Positions 34,260 to 44,081 of a DNA stretch of 64,000 nucleotides are shown one piece after another; the first letter of the stretch is position 1, and the number at the start of each line of letters is the position of its first letter. The stretch lies in the NCBI RefSeq assembly GCF_003957375.1, contig NZ_CP025473.1, positions 1,017,501 through 1,081,500 of the forward strand, in the 5' to 3' direction. This DNA is from Enterococcus mundtii (GTDB lineage Bacteria; Bacillota; Bacilli; Lactobacillales; Enterococcaceae). The position numbers and the translations under genes were made by a program. The notes beneath the pieces are model-generated. The model saw only the letters and a program-made list of their open reading frames with translations, had not been told where the DNA came from and did no database searches.

Positions 34260-34895
34260 GTGAGTAGAAAAGATAGACATCAATCATCAGAAAATAACGA
34301 AACACAAGAACCATGGGAACAACCGATTTACGATACAGAGGATGAAGCATCTTCAAGAAGTACGCAAAGACAGCAAAAGAAAGGGAACACCCTGTTCTTA
34401 TCGCTATTTTTGATTTTATTAGTTTTATGTATTGCCATCCCGGCAGGAGCTTACTTCTGGATCAGAAACGGGTCAAGTAATAGTGCTACCGCTGCATCTT
34501 CTTCCTCTACGACTTCATCGATCGTAGAAAGTTCGACTGTAGAATCAACTGTAGAATCGACGACAGTTTCTAGTGAACCAACTTCTGATACACAATCAGT
34601 TGCTGGAGAAACAACACCCACAAGTGCTGTGACACCAGAAACAACACCATCTTCAACAGTAACAGAGCCAGAACAAACAACACCAAGTAGTGTGGCTCCA
34701 CAAGAAACAACACCTACTTCAACACCAGAGGCAGGCGCAGGTGTTTCAGGCTCAACCACAGTCGTTCAAGCGGGTGAAGGTCCTAGACAAGTAGCAGAAC
34801 GCGCAGGCATTACAGTCGACCAATTGTTCCAATTGAACGGAATCGATCCAAACAACTACATGTTATATCCAGGACAAGAACTTAGAGTCCAATAA
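34260..34895 (+). CDS. LysM-domain membrane protein (YpbE-like)
   Basis: 211 residues. A cytoplasmic N-terminus (1-42, hydrophilic) is followed by one TM segment (about 43-66), a Ser/Thr-rich wall-spanning linker (70-158) and a C-terminal LysM domain (VVQAGEGPRQVAERAGITVDQLFQLNGIDPNNYMLYPGQELRV), which binds peptidoglycan N-acetylglucosamine. GTG 34260 follows TTAGGAGGT. The position after recQ matches ypbE in B. subtilis. TATAAT at 34224 may be its -10 element. Function is unknown beyond wall attachment. Confidence 0.85.
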   Translation: MSRKDRHQSSENNETQEPWEQPIYDTEDEASSRSTQRQQKKGNTLFLSLFLILLVLCIAIPAGAYFWIRNGSSNSATAASSSSTTSSIVESSTVESTVESTTVSSEPTSDTQSVAGETTPTSAVTPETTPSSTVTEPEQTTPSSVAPQETTPTSTPEAGAGVSGSTTVVQAGEGPRQVAERAGITVDQLFQLNGIDPNNYMLYPGQELRVQ

Positions 34896-34964
34896 ATGGA
34901 GTTAAAAAGATAATACTGAAGAGTTGTTTTTCCTCAGAGTATCTTCATAAAATGTAATTAAATA

Positions 34965-34999
34965 AGGAGCAGTGGCTTGAGCCACAGCCCCTTTTTTTT
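34965..34999 (+). terminator. Terminator/attenuator before cmk
   Basis: AGGAGCAGTGGCT-TG-AGCCACAGCCCCT forms a stem with two mismatches, followed by eight T. It ends only 22 bases before the cmk start. Confidence 0.75.
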
Positions 35000-35021
35000 G
35001 AGAAAAGGGAGTTTATGAAAA

Positions 35022-35702
35022 ATGACACGAATTAGTATCGCAATTGACGGTCCTGCCTCTTCAGGCAAAAGTACGGTAGCTAAAATCATCGCAAATGAAT
35101 TGAACTATATTTATACAGATACGGGCGCGATGTATCGTGCAGTCACTTACTTAGCAATCAAACATCACATTGCTTTTTCAGATGAAACAGAATTAGTCAA
35201 TTTGATCAACAAAAACCCTATTTCGTTTGAGCAAATGGCGGATGGACAACATGTCTTTGTAGCTGGGCAAGACGTTACTTCAGATATTCGACAACCAGAC
35301 GTTACACGAGCGGTTTCTGAAGTAGCTGCGCATTCAAAAGTACGCGAAGCTCTTGTTGCGATCCAGAAAAAAATCGGTGAAGATGGTGGTGTCGTCATGG
35401 ATGGTCGAGATATCGGTACCGCTGTTTTACCAAAAGCCGAAGTGAAGATTTTCTTGGTAGCCAGCGTGTCTGAACGGGCACAAAGACGACACAAAGAAAA
35501 CCTTGAGAAAAATATTCCGACAGATTTAGAAGAATTGACAAAAGAAATACAAGCACGTGATGAATATGACTCTACTAGAAAAGTTTCACCCCTGAAGCAA
35601 GCAGAAGATGCGATACGAATCGATACAACTGGTAAAACGATTCAAGAAGTTGTCCAAGCGATCAAAGATGTGGTTCAACAAAAAGGATATTTTCTTGACT
35701 AA
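35022..35702 (+). CDS. cmk: Cytidylate kinase
   Basis: Phosphorylates CMP and dCMP. 226 residues. P-loop IAIDGPASSGKSTVAK, YTDTGAMYRAVT, VVMDGRDIGTAVLPKAEVKIFL and the lid RRHKENLEK are family-typical. ATG 35022 follows GGGAG with ten bases between. It is followed by rpsA after a terminator, as in many Firmicutes. Confidence 0.97.
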   Translation: MTRISIAIDGPASSGKSTVAKIIANELNYIYTDTGAMYRAVTYLAIKHHIAFSDETELVNLINKNPISFEQMADGQHVFVAGQDVTSDIRQPDVTRAVSEVAAHSKVREALVAIQKKIGEDGGVVMDGRDIGTAVLPKAEVKIFLVASVSERAQRRHKENLEKNIPTDLEELTKEIQARDEYDSTRKVSPLKQAEDAIRIDTTGKTIQEVVQAIKDVVQQKGYFLD

Positions 35703-35710
35703 ATAGAAAA

Positions 35711-35767
35711 AAAGCGAAGAATCCGACCATTTTAATGGAAAACAAACGAAATCGCTTTATTTTTTTT
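35711..35767 (+). terminator. Terminator after cmk
   Basis: AAAGCGA pairs with TCGCTTT, followed by a long T-run. An inner CCATTTTAATGG hairpin is present. Confidence 0.65.
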
Positions 35768-35835
35768 AAATAATCAATTAAACTATAGGCAGTACCGTAG
35801 TTAACGGCAGAATGTTGGTTAGGAGGACAAGTGTT

Positions 35836-37068
35836 ATGACAGAATTTGAACAAAATCAGACAGATAACAACCAATCTATGGAAGATGCAATGAATAGCGT
35901 TCAAGAAGTGAGCGTTGGCGATGTCGTCAAAGGAGAAGTTTTAGTCATTGAAGACAAACAAGCCATCGTTGGAATCGAAGGAACGGGTGTTGAAGGCGTA
36001 GTTCCTGCAAAAGAATTATCTACTTTACCGGTTGAAGATATCAACGAAGTGGTAAAGGTTGGCGATACGTTAGATCTAGTCGTGATCAGCACGATTGGTA
36101 AAGACAAAGAAAACGGCAGTTACCTTTTATCAAAACGGCGCTTAGATGCGAAAAAAGTTTGGGAGGATATCGAAAAAGATTTCCAAGCTGGAAACATCAT
36201 CGAAGCACCAGTGACAAATGTAGTTAAAGGTGGTTTAGTTGTCGATGTCGGTGTTCGTGGATTTGTTCCGGCATCAATGGTAGAAGATCATTTTGTCGCT
36301 GATTTTTCTGAGTACAAAGGAAAAACGATGACATTCAAAATCGTTGAAATCGAACCATCAGAAAATCGCTTGATCCTTTCACACAAAGCAGTCGTTGAAA
36401 CAAAAAAAGAAGCACAGAAAAAAGAATTATTATCAACTATCCAAGAAAATGACGTGATCGAGGGACGTGTTGCTCGTATCACAGATTTTGGTGCGTTTGT
36501 TGATTTAGGCGGCATCGATGGATTAGTACATGTTTCTGAGATTTCTCACGGACATGTTGCTAAACCCGGTGATGTTTTAGCTGTTGGCGATGAAGTGAAA
36601 GTCAAAGTTCTTTCAATCAATCCAGAACAAGGACGTATCTCATTATCGATCAAAGACACATTGCCTGGACCTTGGACAGATATCGAAACAAAAGCTCCAG
36701 TAGGCGCTGTACTTGAAGGTAAAGTGAAACGATTAACTAGCTTTGGTGCCTTTGTTGAAGTATTCCCAACAGTAGAAGGGCTTGTCCACATCTCACAAAT
36801 CTCACATAAACACATCGCGACACCACATGAAGTGTTGCATGAGGGCGATGATGTCCAAGTGAAAGTTTTGGAAGTCAATCCAGAAGAGCACCGGATTGCA
36901 TTAAGTATCAAAGCATTAGAAGAAAAACCTGCTTCTGATAAAGAACCAAAAGAAGTTGAGTCTTATGAGTTACCTGAAGAAAACACAGGATTTACAATGG
37001 GTGACATCTTAGGCGAAGCCTTAAAAGGGGAAGTAGAAGAAACAGCAACAGATGATGCTGAAAAATAA
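35836..37068 (+). CDS. rpsA: Ribosomal protein S1
   Basis: 410 residues with four S1 OB-fold repeats (about 25-90, 110-175, 195-265 and 280-350), the short form usual in low-GC Gram-positives. Repeats start VGDVVKGEVLVIEDKQ, IIEAPVTNVVKGGLVV, VIEGRVARITDFGAFVD and VLEGKVKRLTSFGAFVE. A charged tail follows. It assists translation initiation on some mRNAs. ATG 35836 lies behind TTAGGAGG. The in-frame ATG at 35812 lacks a ribosome site. Confidence 0.96.
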   Translation: MTEFEQNQTDNNQSMEDAMNSVQEVSVGDVVKGEVLVIEDKQAIVGIEGTGVEGVVPAKELSTLPVEDINEVVKVGDTLDLVVISTIGKDKENGSYLLSKRRLDAKKVWEDIEKDFQAGNIIEAPVTNVVKGGLVVDVGVRGFVPASMVEDHFVADFSEYKGKTMTFKIVEIEPSENRLILSHKAVVETKKEAQKKELLSTIQENDVIEGRVARITDFGAFVDLGGIDGLVHVSEISHGHVAKPGDVLAVGDEVKVKVLSINPEQGRISLSIKDTLPGPWTDIETKAPVGAVLEGKVKRLTSFGAFVEVFPTVEGLVHISQISHKHIATPHEVLHEGDDVQVKVLEVNPEEHRIALSIKALEEKPASDKEPKEVESYELPEENTGFTMGDILGEALKGEVEETATDDAEK

Positions 37069-37133
37069 ATGAATGATCGTTCCCGAAGCGCGAATTTACA
37101 GCATCAAGGGAAGTTGTACATGTGTAAAACAAG

Positions 37134-37168
37134 TGGTCTGGGGATTACGTCCCAGACCATTTTCTTTT
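37134..37168 (+). terminator. Terminator after rpsA
   Basis: TGGTCTGGG-GATTACGT-CCCAGACCA followed by TTTTCTTTT. Confidence 0.9.
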
Positions 37169-37280
37169 GTAATAGGCAGTGATCCAGAAAAATACTTGAA
37201 TGTTCACCGATCTAAGCTTGAAAGTTCGCGAAGTATTCGGTACACTAAGTGAGATTGGAAACATGTGAGGAGGAAAAAAT

Positions 37281-38591
37281 ATGGCAAATCCAACAATTGC
37301 AATCGTTGGTCGCCCAAACGTCGGTAAGTCGACGATTTTTAACCGTATCGCCGGTGAGCGTATTTCGATTGTCGAAGATACTCCAGGAGTTACTCGTGAT
37401 CGTATTTATGCTAAAGGGGAATGGTTAGGTCGTGATTTCAGTATTATTGATACTGGTGGGATCGACTTAGGCGATGAACCATTTATGGATCAAATCAAGC
37501 ACCAAGCAGAAATCGCAATCGATGAAGCAGATGTAATCGTCTGTGTCGTCAGTGGCCGTGAAGGCATCACTGATGCAGATGAAGTCGTAGCAAAAATTTT
37601 ATATCGCAGCAATAAACCGGTGATTTTAGCCGTTAATAAAGTCGACAATCCTGAAATGAGAAATGATATTTATGAATTTTATGCATTAGGTCTAGGTGAT
37701 CCTTACCCTGTATCTGGAAGTCATGGATTAGGAATCGGCGACATATTAGATGAGGCAGTGAAATTCTTTGATGAAGAAGCAGAAGAAGAAGAGGATGATA
37801 CCATCAAATTCAGTTTGATCGGTCGCCCGAATGTAGGTAAATCTTCCTTGATCAATGCGATCCTAGGTGAAGACCGAGTGATTGTTTCGGACATTGAAGG
37901 AACGACGCGTGATGCTATCGATACGCACTTCGTCTCAGAAGACGGTCAAAAATTCATGATGATCGATACAGCTGGTATGAGAAAACGTGGTAAAGTTTAT
38001 GAAACCACAGAAAAATACAGCGTGATGCGTGCAATGCGTGCGATTGACCGTTCAGACATTGTGTTAATGGTCTTGAACGCAGAAGAAGGCATTCGTGAAC
38101 AAGATAAACGAGTAGCTGGCTATGCGCATGAAGCTGGACGTGGTGTGATCATCGTTGTCAATAAATGGGATCTAGTCAAAAAAGAAACGAATACGATGCG
38201 TGACTTCGAACAAGAGATCCGTGAAGAATTCCGTTACTTAGATTATGCGCCTATTCTGTTTGTTTCAGCTGTGACTAAACAACGATTAGAACGTTTGCCT
38301 GAAATGATCGAAGAAGTGAGTATGAACCAAAACTTACGTGTTTCTTCGTCAGTCTTGAATGATGTGATCATGGATGCCGTAGCGATCAACCCGACACCGA
38401 CAGATAAAGGTAAACGATTAAAGATTTTCTATGCAACACAGGTCGCAGTCAAACCGCCAACCTTTGTTGTTTTTGTTAATGAAGAAGAATTGATGCATTT
38501 CTCTTATGAACGCTTTTTGGAAAATCAAATCAGAAAAGCATTTACGTTTGAAGGAACTTCGATCCGAATTATTCCACGTCGAAGAAAATAG
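37281..38591 (+). CDS. der: Ribosome biogenesis GTPase Der
   Basis: 436-residue tandem GTPase needed for 50S assembly. Two G domains: G1 [12 protein letters not shown] with DTPGVTRD and NKVD, then [12 protein letters not shown] with [18 protein letters not shown] and NKWD. A KH-like C-terminal domain ends [12 protein letters not shown] 37281 follows GAGGAGG. It lies between rpsA and hup as in related genera. Confidence 0.97.
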   Translation: MANPTIAIVGRPNVGKSTIFNRIAGERISIVEDTPGVTRDRIYAKGEWLGRDFSIIDTGGIDLGDEPFMDQIKHQAEIAIDEADVIVCVVSGREGITDADEVVAKILYRSNKPVILAVNKVDNPEMRNDIYEFYALGLGDPYPVSGSHGLGIGDILDEAVKFFDEEAEEEEDDTIKFSLIGRPNVGKSSLINAILGEDRVIVSDIEGTTRDAIDTHFVSEDGQKFMMIDTAGMRKRGKVYETTEKYSVMRAMRAIDRSDIVLMVLNAEEGIREQDKRVAGYAHEAGRGVIIVVNKWDLVKKETNTMRDFEQEIREEFRYLDYAPILFVSAVTKQRLERLPEMIEEVSMNQNLRVSSSVLNDVIMDAVAINPTPTDKGKRLKIFYATQVAVKPPTFVVFVNEEELMHFSYERFLENQIRKAFTFEGTSIRIIPRRRK

Positions 38592-38836
38592 GCATTTTAC
38601 CATAGTAGTCCGTTTTTTTCAAAAAAAATAAGCATATTTTTGTATTACGTTTTTATGACTAAAAAAAGCGGTTAAATAATGCCAAAAACCTTGCTATTAA
38701 GCGATTCATATGATATCGTGATAACAGAATATTGAAACTTAATCAATATTTCTTATAAACTTCTGGACCACTCAGAAAGTTTTTAAACTAAATGATGTTC
38801 CTATCATATCTCTTGTTGGAGGAGGTGAATCTATCC

Positions 38837-39112
38837 ATGGCAAATAAAGCAGAATTAATCGAAAAAGTTGCTTCAGCTACAGATTTAACTAAAAAAGACG
38901 CAACTGCAGCAGTTGACGCTGTATTTTCAACTATCCAAGATGCTTTAGCTAACGGCGAAAAAGTTCAATTAATTGGTTTTGGTAACTTTGAAGTACGCGA
39001 ACGCGCGGCTCGTAAAGGACGTAACCCACAAACTGGTGAAGAAATCGAAATCCCAGCTAGCAAAGTACCTGCATTCAAACCAGGTAAAGCATTGAAAGAC
39101 GCTGTTAAATAA
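38837..39112 (+). CDS. hup: Histone-like DNA-binding protein HU
   Basis: 91-residue nucleoid protein that bends [33 protein letters not shown] is the dimer helical part. [44 protein letters not shown] is the DNA-binding arm. ATG 38837 is preceded by GGAGGAGGTGA. The 240-base upstream region is A/T-rich and likely holds its promoter. Confidence 0.97.
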   Translation: MANKAELIEKVASATDLTKKDATAAVDAVFSTIQDALANGEKVQLIGFGNFEVRERAARKGRNPQTGEEIEIPASKVPAFKPGKALKDAVK

Positions 39113-39121
39113 GACAGTTGA

Positions 39122-39161
39122 AAAAGCGCTTGTGGCTACGGCTACAGGCGCTTTATTTTTT
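39122..39161 (+). terminator. Terminator of hup
   Basis: AAAGCGCTTGTGGC-TACG-GCTACAGGCGCTTT followed by ATTTTTTAT. Confidence 0.9.
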
Positions 39162-39353
39162 ATATAGATGGATAAAAGAGGCGGAAAGCAGTAGAAAGGC
39201 AACAACCAAATAGTTCAGCAACTGAATGGAACTCTTTACATATCAAATAAAAGAATAGAGTTGATCAAAAAGGCATGGGTTCATTAACTAGTTTTCTTAT
39301 TCTTTTTTTATTTTACTTACTAATGGTAAAATAAAAGAAAAGGGGAGGGCAAC

Positions 39354-40400
39354 ATGGAGTTATCCTATCGCTACCAACAAGAAGAAACAACAATCTTTTA
39401 TGGGGAAACATTTGTCAGTCAGTTGAAAAATGAATCGATTGATCAAGCGATTCTTTTTTTGACGAACCAACGTTATTATGATCTATACGCTGAGAAAATG
39501 ACACAGTCATTCACGAACAAGTTAGCGATTGATTGGTATATTTGTGGCAATACGCAGTGTAATCAATTGTCTGAATTGCATAGCCTCTTGTCTTATGCGA
39601 GACGCTATCCCGAAAATCGACCGCTTTTAGTAATAGGTTTTGGCAATGAGGGAATTATGGAGTTGGCGGGCTTCTTTCAAAAACATACGTATCTTCAGAC
39701 TACACTTTGGTTGATCCCCGTCTCGATCCGCTCCATGGCACGGGCACTTAATCCTCAATGCGAGATATTACATGGGTCTAACGAATCGGCTCTTCAAACG
39801 ACGAACCTTCCAGAACGAATCATTTATGATCGGACGATCAGTGAAAAACAAATCGAAGGGAAACAAATCGATTTTTTGATTTTTATCTGTTGTGGGTTAG
39901 TCTGTGATCATCCGTTTCTTCAAAATCTTTACAAAAATTATCCGAATCGCGAAAAATTATTCAATCGTCCTTTTGCTGGTATGCTAGAAGAAATCATTTA
40001 TTTTTATCAAGAAGACGCTGAACAAGTGACAAATTATGGTAAACTATTTGAGCAAGCTTTTTATCTGACTGAAAATAGTCATTTGCTTTCCGCCAGTATG
40101 AAAAAATTTTTAGGTATCTTAATACAACTCATATGGAATTCAGAAATCAAGTCGCTTTCATTTCAATTGAAGAATTTTTTTATCTGGCTGCAGCATCTAG
40201 GTTATCCAATTATTTGGCCTGAAGAGATATCAAAAATGGATTATCTAGAAAATGTGCTGGTTTTAGCGGAAAAGAGCAAAAAAATTCTCGTTTTGGAAAA
40301 AATTGGTATAATAGATGGATATCAATTGCCAAACGAGCAAGAACTATTGAAAACAATGGCGTCCTATGAAAGGATCGTTCAAGAGATTAGAGGGATTTAG
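39354..40400 (+). CDS. Dehydroquinate-synthase-like protein, probably inactive
   Basis: 348 residues, not identified with certainty. The first half follows the fold order of 3-dehydroquinate synthase: ILFLTNQRYYDLYAEKM for the first strand and helix, RPLLVIGFGNEGIMELAGFFQKHTY where AroB has a GGGVxxDLAGF motif, and TTLWLIPVSIRSMARALNP where AroB has the PTTLLAQVDSSVGGK stretch. The glycines for NAD binding and the SVGGK residues are replaced. The second half (about 170-348) keeps no recognisable metal-binding His/Glu pattern. ATG 39354 follows AAAGGGGAGGG. It abuts the TPR gene by one base, so they are coupled. Enzymatic activity looks unlikely. Confidence 0.5.
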   Translation: MELSYRYQQEETTIFYGETFVSQLKNESIDQAILFLTNQRYYDLYAEKMTQSFTNKLAIDWYICGNTQCNQLSELHSLLSYARRYPENRPLLVIGFGNEGIMELAGFFQKHTYLQTTLWLIPVSIRSMARALNPQCEILHGSNESALQTTNLPERIIYDRTISEKQIEGKQIDFLIFICCGLVCDHPFLQNLYKNYPNREKLFNRPFAGMLEEIIYFYQEDAEQVTNYGKLFEQAFYLTENSHLLSASMKKFLGILIQLIWNSEIKSLSFQLKNFFIWLQHLGYPIIWPEEISKMDYLENVLVLAEKSKKILVLEKIGIIDGYQLPNEQELLKTMASYERIVQEIRGI

Positions 40401-41660
40401 ATGATGACAAATAGTGAAAAAATGCTACAAGCATTAGCAGACGAAAATTTGACAGAAGCAAATGAATATTTGGCAAAGGCGCTCCAAGAAGATCCGGCTG
40501 ATGTGTTACATGAGTTAGGAGAAGAATTATTAGCCATTGGTTTTTTAGAAGAAGCAAAAGCAATTTTTGAGCATCTGCTAACTGTATCGCCTGAAAATGA
40601 TGAATGGAATATTCCTTTGGCAGAGATCGCTATCGAAGACAATGAGATCGATCAGGCATTTGACTATTTAGAAAAAATCCAGCAAGATAGTGAGTACTAT
40701 CCACAAGCACTATTAGCAATCGCTGACTTGTACCAAGTAATCGGTATTCCTGAAGTAAGTGAAGCAAAATTGAAAGAAGCAGCGAAGCTATTACCAGAAG
40801 AACCATTGATTCGATTTGCATTGGCTGAATTGTATTTTTCAGTTGACCGTTTCAATGAAGCTTCCGCACTTTATGAAATGTTGTTAGCGAACGGTATAGA
40901 AGAAATTTCTAGTATTTCCATGCAAGAACGCTTAGGACAATCGTTGAGTATGCAAGGGGATTTTGAAGCAGCAATCCCACCACTGGAAGCAGCTTTAGCC
41001 GAAGAGCGGACAGATGATCGTTTGTTCCAATTAGCGTTCACGAATCTACAATTACATGAGAATGAAAAAGCTATCAATTATTTGCAAGAATTACGGGAAT
41101 TGAATCCACAGTATCAATCCTTATACCTCTATCTAGGTCAGGCCCTTCAAGAAGAAGAGATGATCGAAGAAGTACAACAAGTCTTAGAAGATGGTATCAA
41201 AGAGAATCCATTCCAAGTAGAACTTTATCACCTAGCTTCGGAAAATGCTTTTCGTCTACATGAGAAAGAAAAAGCAGAGAAGTTACTACTTGATGCATTG
41301 AACGTCGGTGACAAGCAAGATGAAACGTTGTTGACGTTGAGTAATCTTTACTTGGATCAAGAACGTTATGAAGACGTTGTTCAAACAGTCAACCAAATGG
41401 AAGAAGTTGCTAATCCATATGCAGAATGGAACCTCGCTCATGCCTATAATCAATTAGAAGATTTTGCGGTAGCAGCAGTCCATTATGAACAAGCAGCCCA
41501 TGAATTAGATCATGAGCCGGATTTCTTGAAAGAATATGCTTTATTCTTACGTGAAGAGGGTCAATTAGCAAAAACACGAGAATTATTGGAACAATATTTA
41601 ACTTATGAACCAGGAGATATGGAGGTATTGTCGCTATTAGATGATTTAACAGAGAGGTGA
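40401..41660 (+). CDS. Tetratricopeptide-repeat protein (YpiA-like)
   Basis: 419-residue soluble protein made of TPR helix pairs, for example [31 protein letters not shown]-type helices, [22 protein letters not shown] and [22 protein letters not shown]. It is rich in Glu and forms a superhelical protein-binding scaffold. It lies directly before reoY, as ypiA precedes ypiB in B. subtilis. ATG 40401 or 40404 after GAGGG. Partners are unknown. Confidence 0.9.
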   Translation: MMTNSEKMLQALADENLTEANEYLAKALQEDPADVLHELGEELLAIGFLEEAKAIFEHLLTVSPENDEWNIPLAEIAIEDNEIDQAFDYLEKIQQDSEYYPQALLAIADLYQVIGIPEVSEAKLKEAAKLLPEEPLIRFALAELYFSVDRFNEASALYEMLLANGIEEISSISMQERLGQSLSMQGDFEAAIPPLEAALAEERTDDRLFQLAFTNLQLHENEKAINYLQELRELNPQYQSLYLYLGQALQEEEMIEEVQQVLEDGIKENPFQVELYHLASENAFRLHEKEKAEKLLLDALNVGDKQDETLLTLSNLYLDQERYEDVVQTVNQMEEVANPYAEWNLAHAYNQLEDFAVAAVHYEQAAHELDHEPDFLKEYALFLREEGQLAKTRELLEQYLTYEPGDMEVLSLLDDLTER

Positions 41661-41665
41661 TGAAT

Positions 41666-42226
41666 ATGTTGATTGATGTTAAAGAAAAGAAGAATTTCTT
41701 AACTTGGATGGTTAACCATGTCTCTTTCAGTCGCAGAGAAGTATTTTGGATTTTGAACTATCTGGCAAATCATGAAGCAATCTTACACAATGTGCGTTTT
41801 GTTGAAGGTGCAAACTTAACAAGACGTGGTTTACAGATCACCGATCTTTCCTATGAAGGTGAGCCGATGAAGCTATTTTTAGATGGAAAGGAATTTACTG
41901 ACACTGATCAAATCTTCCACGAAATCCGTCTGAATTGGAAAAATCCACTCTATGTCGAATGCCTTTTTGAAAATGCGTGGCAAACGAAAGAATATTTAGC
42001 AATCATCGAAGACAACCCGTTAGCCTCATGGGAAGATGCAATCAGTGAAGAATCAACAGAATTAATCGAGCATTATTTCCAAGAAAAAGAGCAAGCCGCA
42101 AAACTAAACATGCTTTACCAACAGATCGATCAGGCCTTAGAAGAAGGCGATAAAGATGCGTTTCTTGAACTATCAGATGAAGTGAACCGCATGATCCTTC
42201 AAGCGCCGCAGAAGAGTAAGAGCTGA
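41666..42226 (+). CDS. reoY: ReoY/YpiB family protein (UPF0302)
   Basis: 186 residues. [39 protein letters not shown] is diagnostic for UPF0302. RRGLQIT and the C-terminal [18 protein letters not shown] region also fit. In Listeria ReoY, with ReoM, steers MurA to ClpCP degradation and so sets the peptidoglycan precursor supply; the same role is inferred. ATG 41666 follows GAGGTGA; the in-frame GTG at 41657 lies within the ribosome site. Confidence 0.9.
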   Translation: MLIDVKEKKNFLTWMVNHVSFSRREVFWILNYLANHEAILHNVRFVEGANLTRRGLQITDLSYEGEPMKLFLDGKEFTDTDQIFHEIRLNWKNPLYVECLFENAWQTKEYLAIIEDNPLASWEDAISEESTELIEHYFQEKEQAAKLNMLYQQIDQALEEGDKDAFLELSDEVNRMILQAPQKSKS

Positions 42227-42306
42227 ATGTGGGGAAAGCTGGCTTTGGAAAAGTAAAATTATGATAAGTAAGTATCTATAGTGAAAATATATATTATAAT
42301 TAAAGC

Positions 42307-42352
42307 TTAGGCTTCCTTCCGAGTAATATTCGTAAAGGAAGCCTAGTTTTTA
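42307..42352 (+). terminator. Terminator after reoY
   Basis: TAGGCTTCCTT pairs with AAGGAAGCCTA, followed by GTTTTTATT. Confidence 0.88.
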
Positions 42353-42415
42353 TTAAGTTTTTTAGAACAACAAAAATGGATTTCAATAATAAAATTTCTT
42401 GAAAAGCTTATTATA

Positions 42416-42600
42416 ATCAAATTTGTTCAAGAATATCTCTTGTCGCTTCCCTAAATTCCTTTGGTTGATACGTATGAACGAAATGTACAAAGTTCTTTAC
42501 ATATTATAGATTTTTGGAAGGTGCGTTGATCTGCTATCAATGTATACATATTTGATTCCAGTGATATTTTCGGATAGTAGTATAGGCTCTCTTAAATATT
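42416..42600 (-). pseudogene. Degenerate C-terminal fragment of an unidentified protein
   Basis: On the minus strand one frame reads PILLSENITGIKYVYIDSR and STHLPKIYNM, then after a stop/one-base shift NFVHFVHTYQPKEFREATRD and ILEQI, stop. The organisation resembles the C-terminal end of an alpha/beta hydrolase, but this is a weak guess. No start or upstream half is present. Confidence 0.4.
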
Positions 42601-42955
42601 ATCAGTTATATTTTATATAGTTCATATATCTTTCATTCTGTACAAAAAATATGAAGCGGTAAAGCTATTGATCAAAAAAAGATGTGACACAAGTACCCAG
42701 CTATGGCAAATAAGCGTGAATCCCAAAAATTTAAAAAGCCATTATCGTGTTTCACGCTTATTTATGAACGTAAGCTTGTGGGGCACCATATATTCGGTTT
42801 TAGGAAGCGCAAAAGGCCTAATCGCCCAGGTACTTCTGAATGAACTGAGAATATCTCTAAGTAGACAGTTGCAACTCCTTGATCACGAAATACGCAGAAC
42901 TACGTTATTCTATATACATAGAAAGCTCAGTACTAGGTTGGTCGATTCAAAATCA
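42601..42955. repeat. Non-coding stretch with an AAATAAGCG-type hairpin
   Basis: AAATAAGCGTGAAT-CCCAAAAATTTAAAAA and GTTTCACGCTTATTT form a long stem at about 42709-42770. It is preceded by CCCAGCTATGGC, like the flank of the hairpins at 1872 and 28802. The other 180 bases, up to the yitT-like stop, show no gene. One open frame here has no coding character. Confidence 0.6.
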
Positions 42956-43834
42956 TTATGTTATTTTTTTATACCGCCTCGTTTGTAGTTTAAGATACGT
43001 AAAGCCTTCTCCTTCTACTTCATGGACATTTAGAATTGAAAGAAAGGCATGTTCGTCAATTTCATGAATGATCCGTTTTACTTCGTTTAATTCCCTGGTA
43101 CTTACTACCATATAGATCATTTTTTTATCGATACCAGAAAAGCCACCTTCTCCATGCAAGAATGTGACACCACGTTGTAAGCCAGTCATCAATAAAGGCG
43201 CAATTTCCTCACTTTTATTTGAGACCACAAGAATCCCTTTAGCAGAGTAGCCGCCATCAAGGATAAAATCGATGACACGACTAAATACATAGGAAGCGAT
43301 TAACGTGTACATCATTCGCTTCAAATCGATATAAGTTAATGAAGCAAGTAAAACTATGACATCAAAAGCTAAAAGGGAACGTCCCATAGAGATTCCATGA
43401 TTTTTTTCAAGTATCCGAGCGATGATGTCACTTCCTCCTGTAGTACCTCCCATACGATAAACGATCCCGCTGCCGACACCGGCAATCAGTCCTGCAAGTA
43501 AAGAGACGATTAGTAAATCATGCTCTAAGTTGATTTGTAAGGGAATCCTTTGCCAAATCCATAAGAAGACAGAAAGCGAGACAGTACCTAAGACAGTATA
43601 AGCGAGCGCGCGTTTTCCTAAGATTTTTCCGCCTAGTAGGATCAATGGAATATTGATCAATAAAGTAGAATAAGCTGGGTCGATATGAAAAAGAGCACGC
43701 AAAATCAGAGTAATACCTGAAACTCCACCCTCAGCTAGCTGGTTTGCGATATTCAAATAGACTAGTCCAAAAGCATAAATACTTGTTCCTAAAATAATAA
43801 AAATAACTTCTTTCATTGTTTTCAATGATGTCAT
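42956..43834 (-). CDS. YitT family membrane protein (DUF2179 C-terminus)
   Basis: 292 residues. Five or six TM segments in the first 200 residues, with NIANQLAEGGVSGITLILRALF and GVGSGIVYRMGGTTGGSDIIARIL typical of the family. The C-terminal DUF2179 domain is cytosolic: GVTFLHGEGGFSGIDKKMIYMVVSTRELNEVKRIIHEID. Function is unknown. ATG 43834 is chosen after GTGGGGA; the frame runs further upstream to 43915 without a ribosome site. It is divergent from the MazG-like gene. Confidence 0.9.
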   Translation of the reverse strand: MTSLKTMKEVIFIILGTSIYAFGLVYLNIANQLAEGGVSGITLILRALFHIDPAYSTLLINIPLILLGGKILGKRALAYTVLGTVSLSVFLWIWQRIPLQINLEHDLLIVSLLAGLIAGVGSGIVYRMGGTTGGSDIIARILEKNHGISMGRSLLAFDVIVLLASLTYIDLKRMMYTLIASYVFSRVIDFILDGGYSAKGILVVSNKSEEIAPLLMTGLQRGVTFLHGEGGFSGIDKKMIYMVVSTRELNEVKRIIHEIDEHAFLSILNVHEVEGEGFTYLKLQTRRYKKIT

Positions 43835-44081
43835 CGAATCCCCACTTTCTACTATATGATATGATTCATTGTGCAACAAGCGGTAAATCCTAGATATAAA
43901 CCTAAGGATTAGCAAACTGGTTCTTCATTTTTATAGTTATAGAATAGACCAAGTTGGCTTGATGCTAAGAATTTATTAAGTGTACCTAACATAATGTAGC
44001 ATGTATTCTTTGTTTTCACAATTGCACTTCTTGCCGTTTTGCTGTAAAGTTTTTTAGGAAGAGATGATTGGAGGGTTCTTA

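Noticed and set aside
42668-42988. 106-codon frame on the plus strand
   Set aside because: It runs through the AAATAAGCG hairpin and into the end of the yitT-like gene, with no ribosome site and no coding character.
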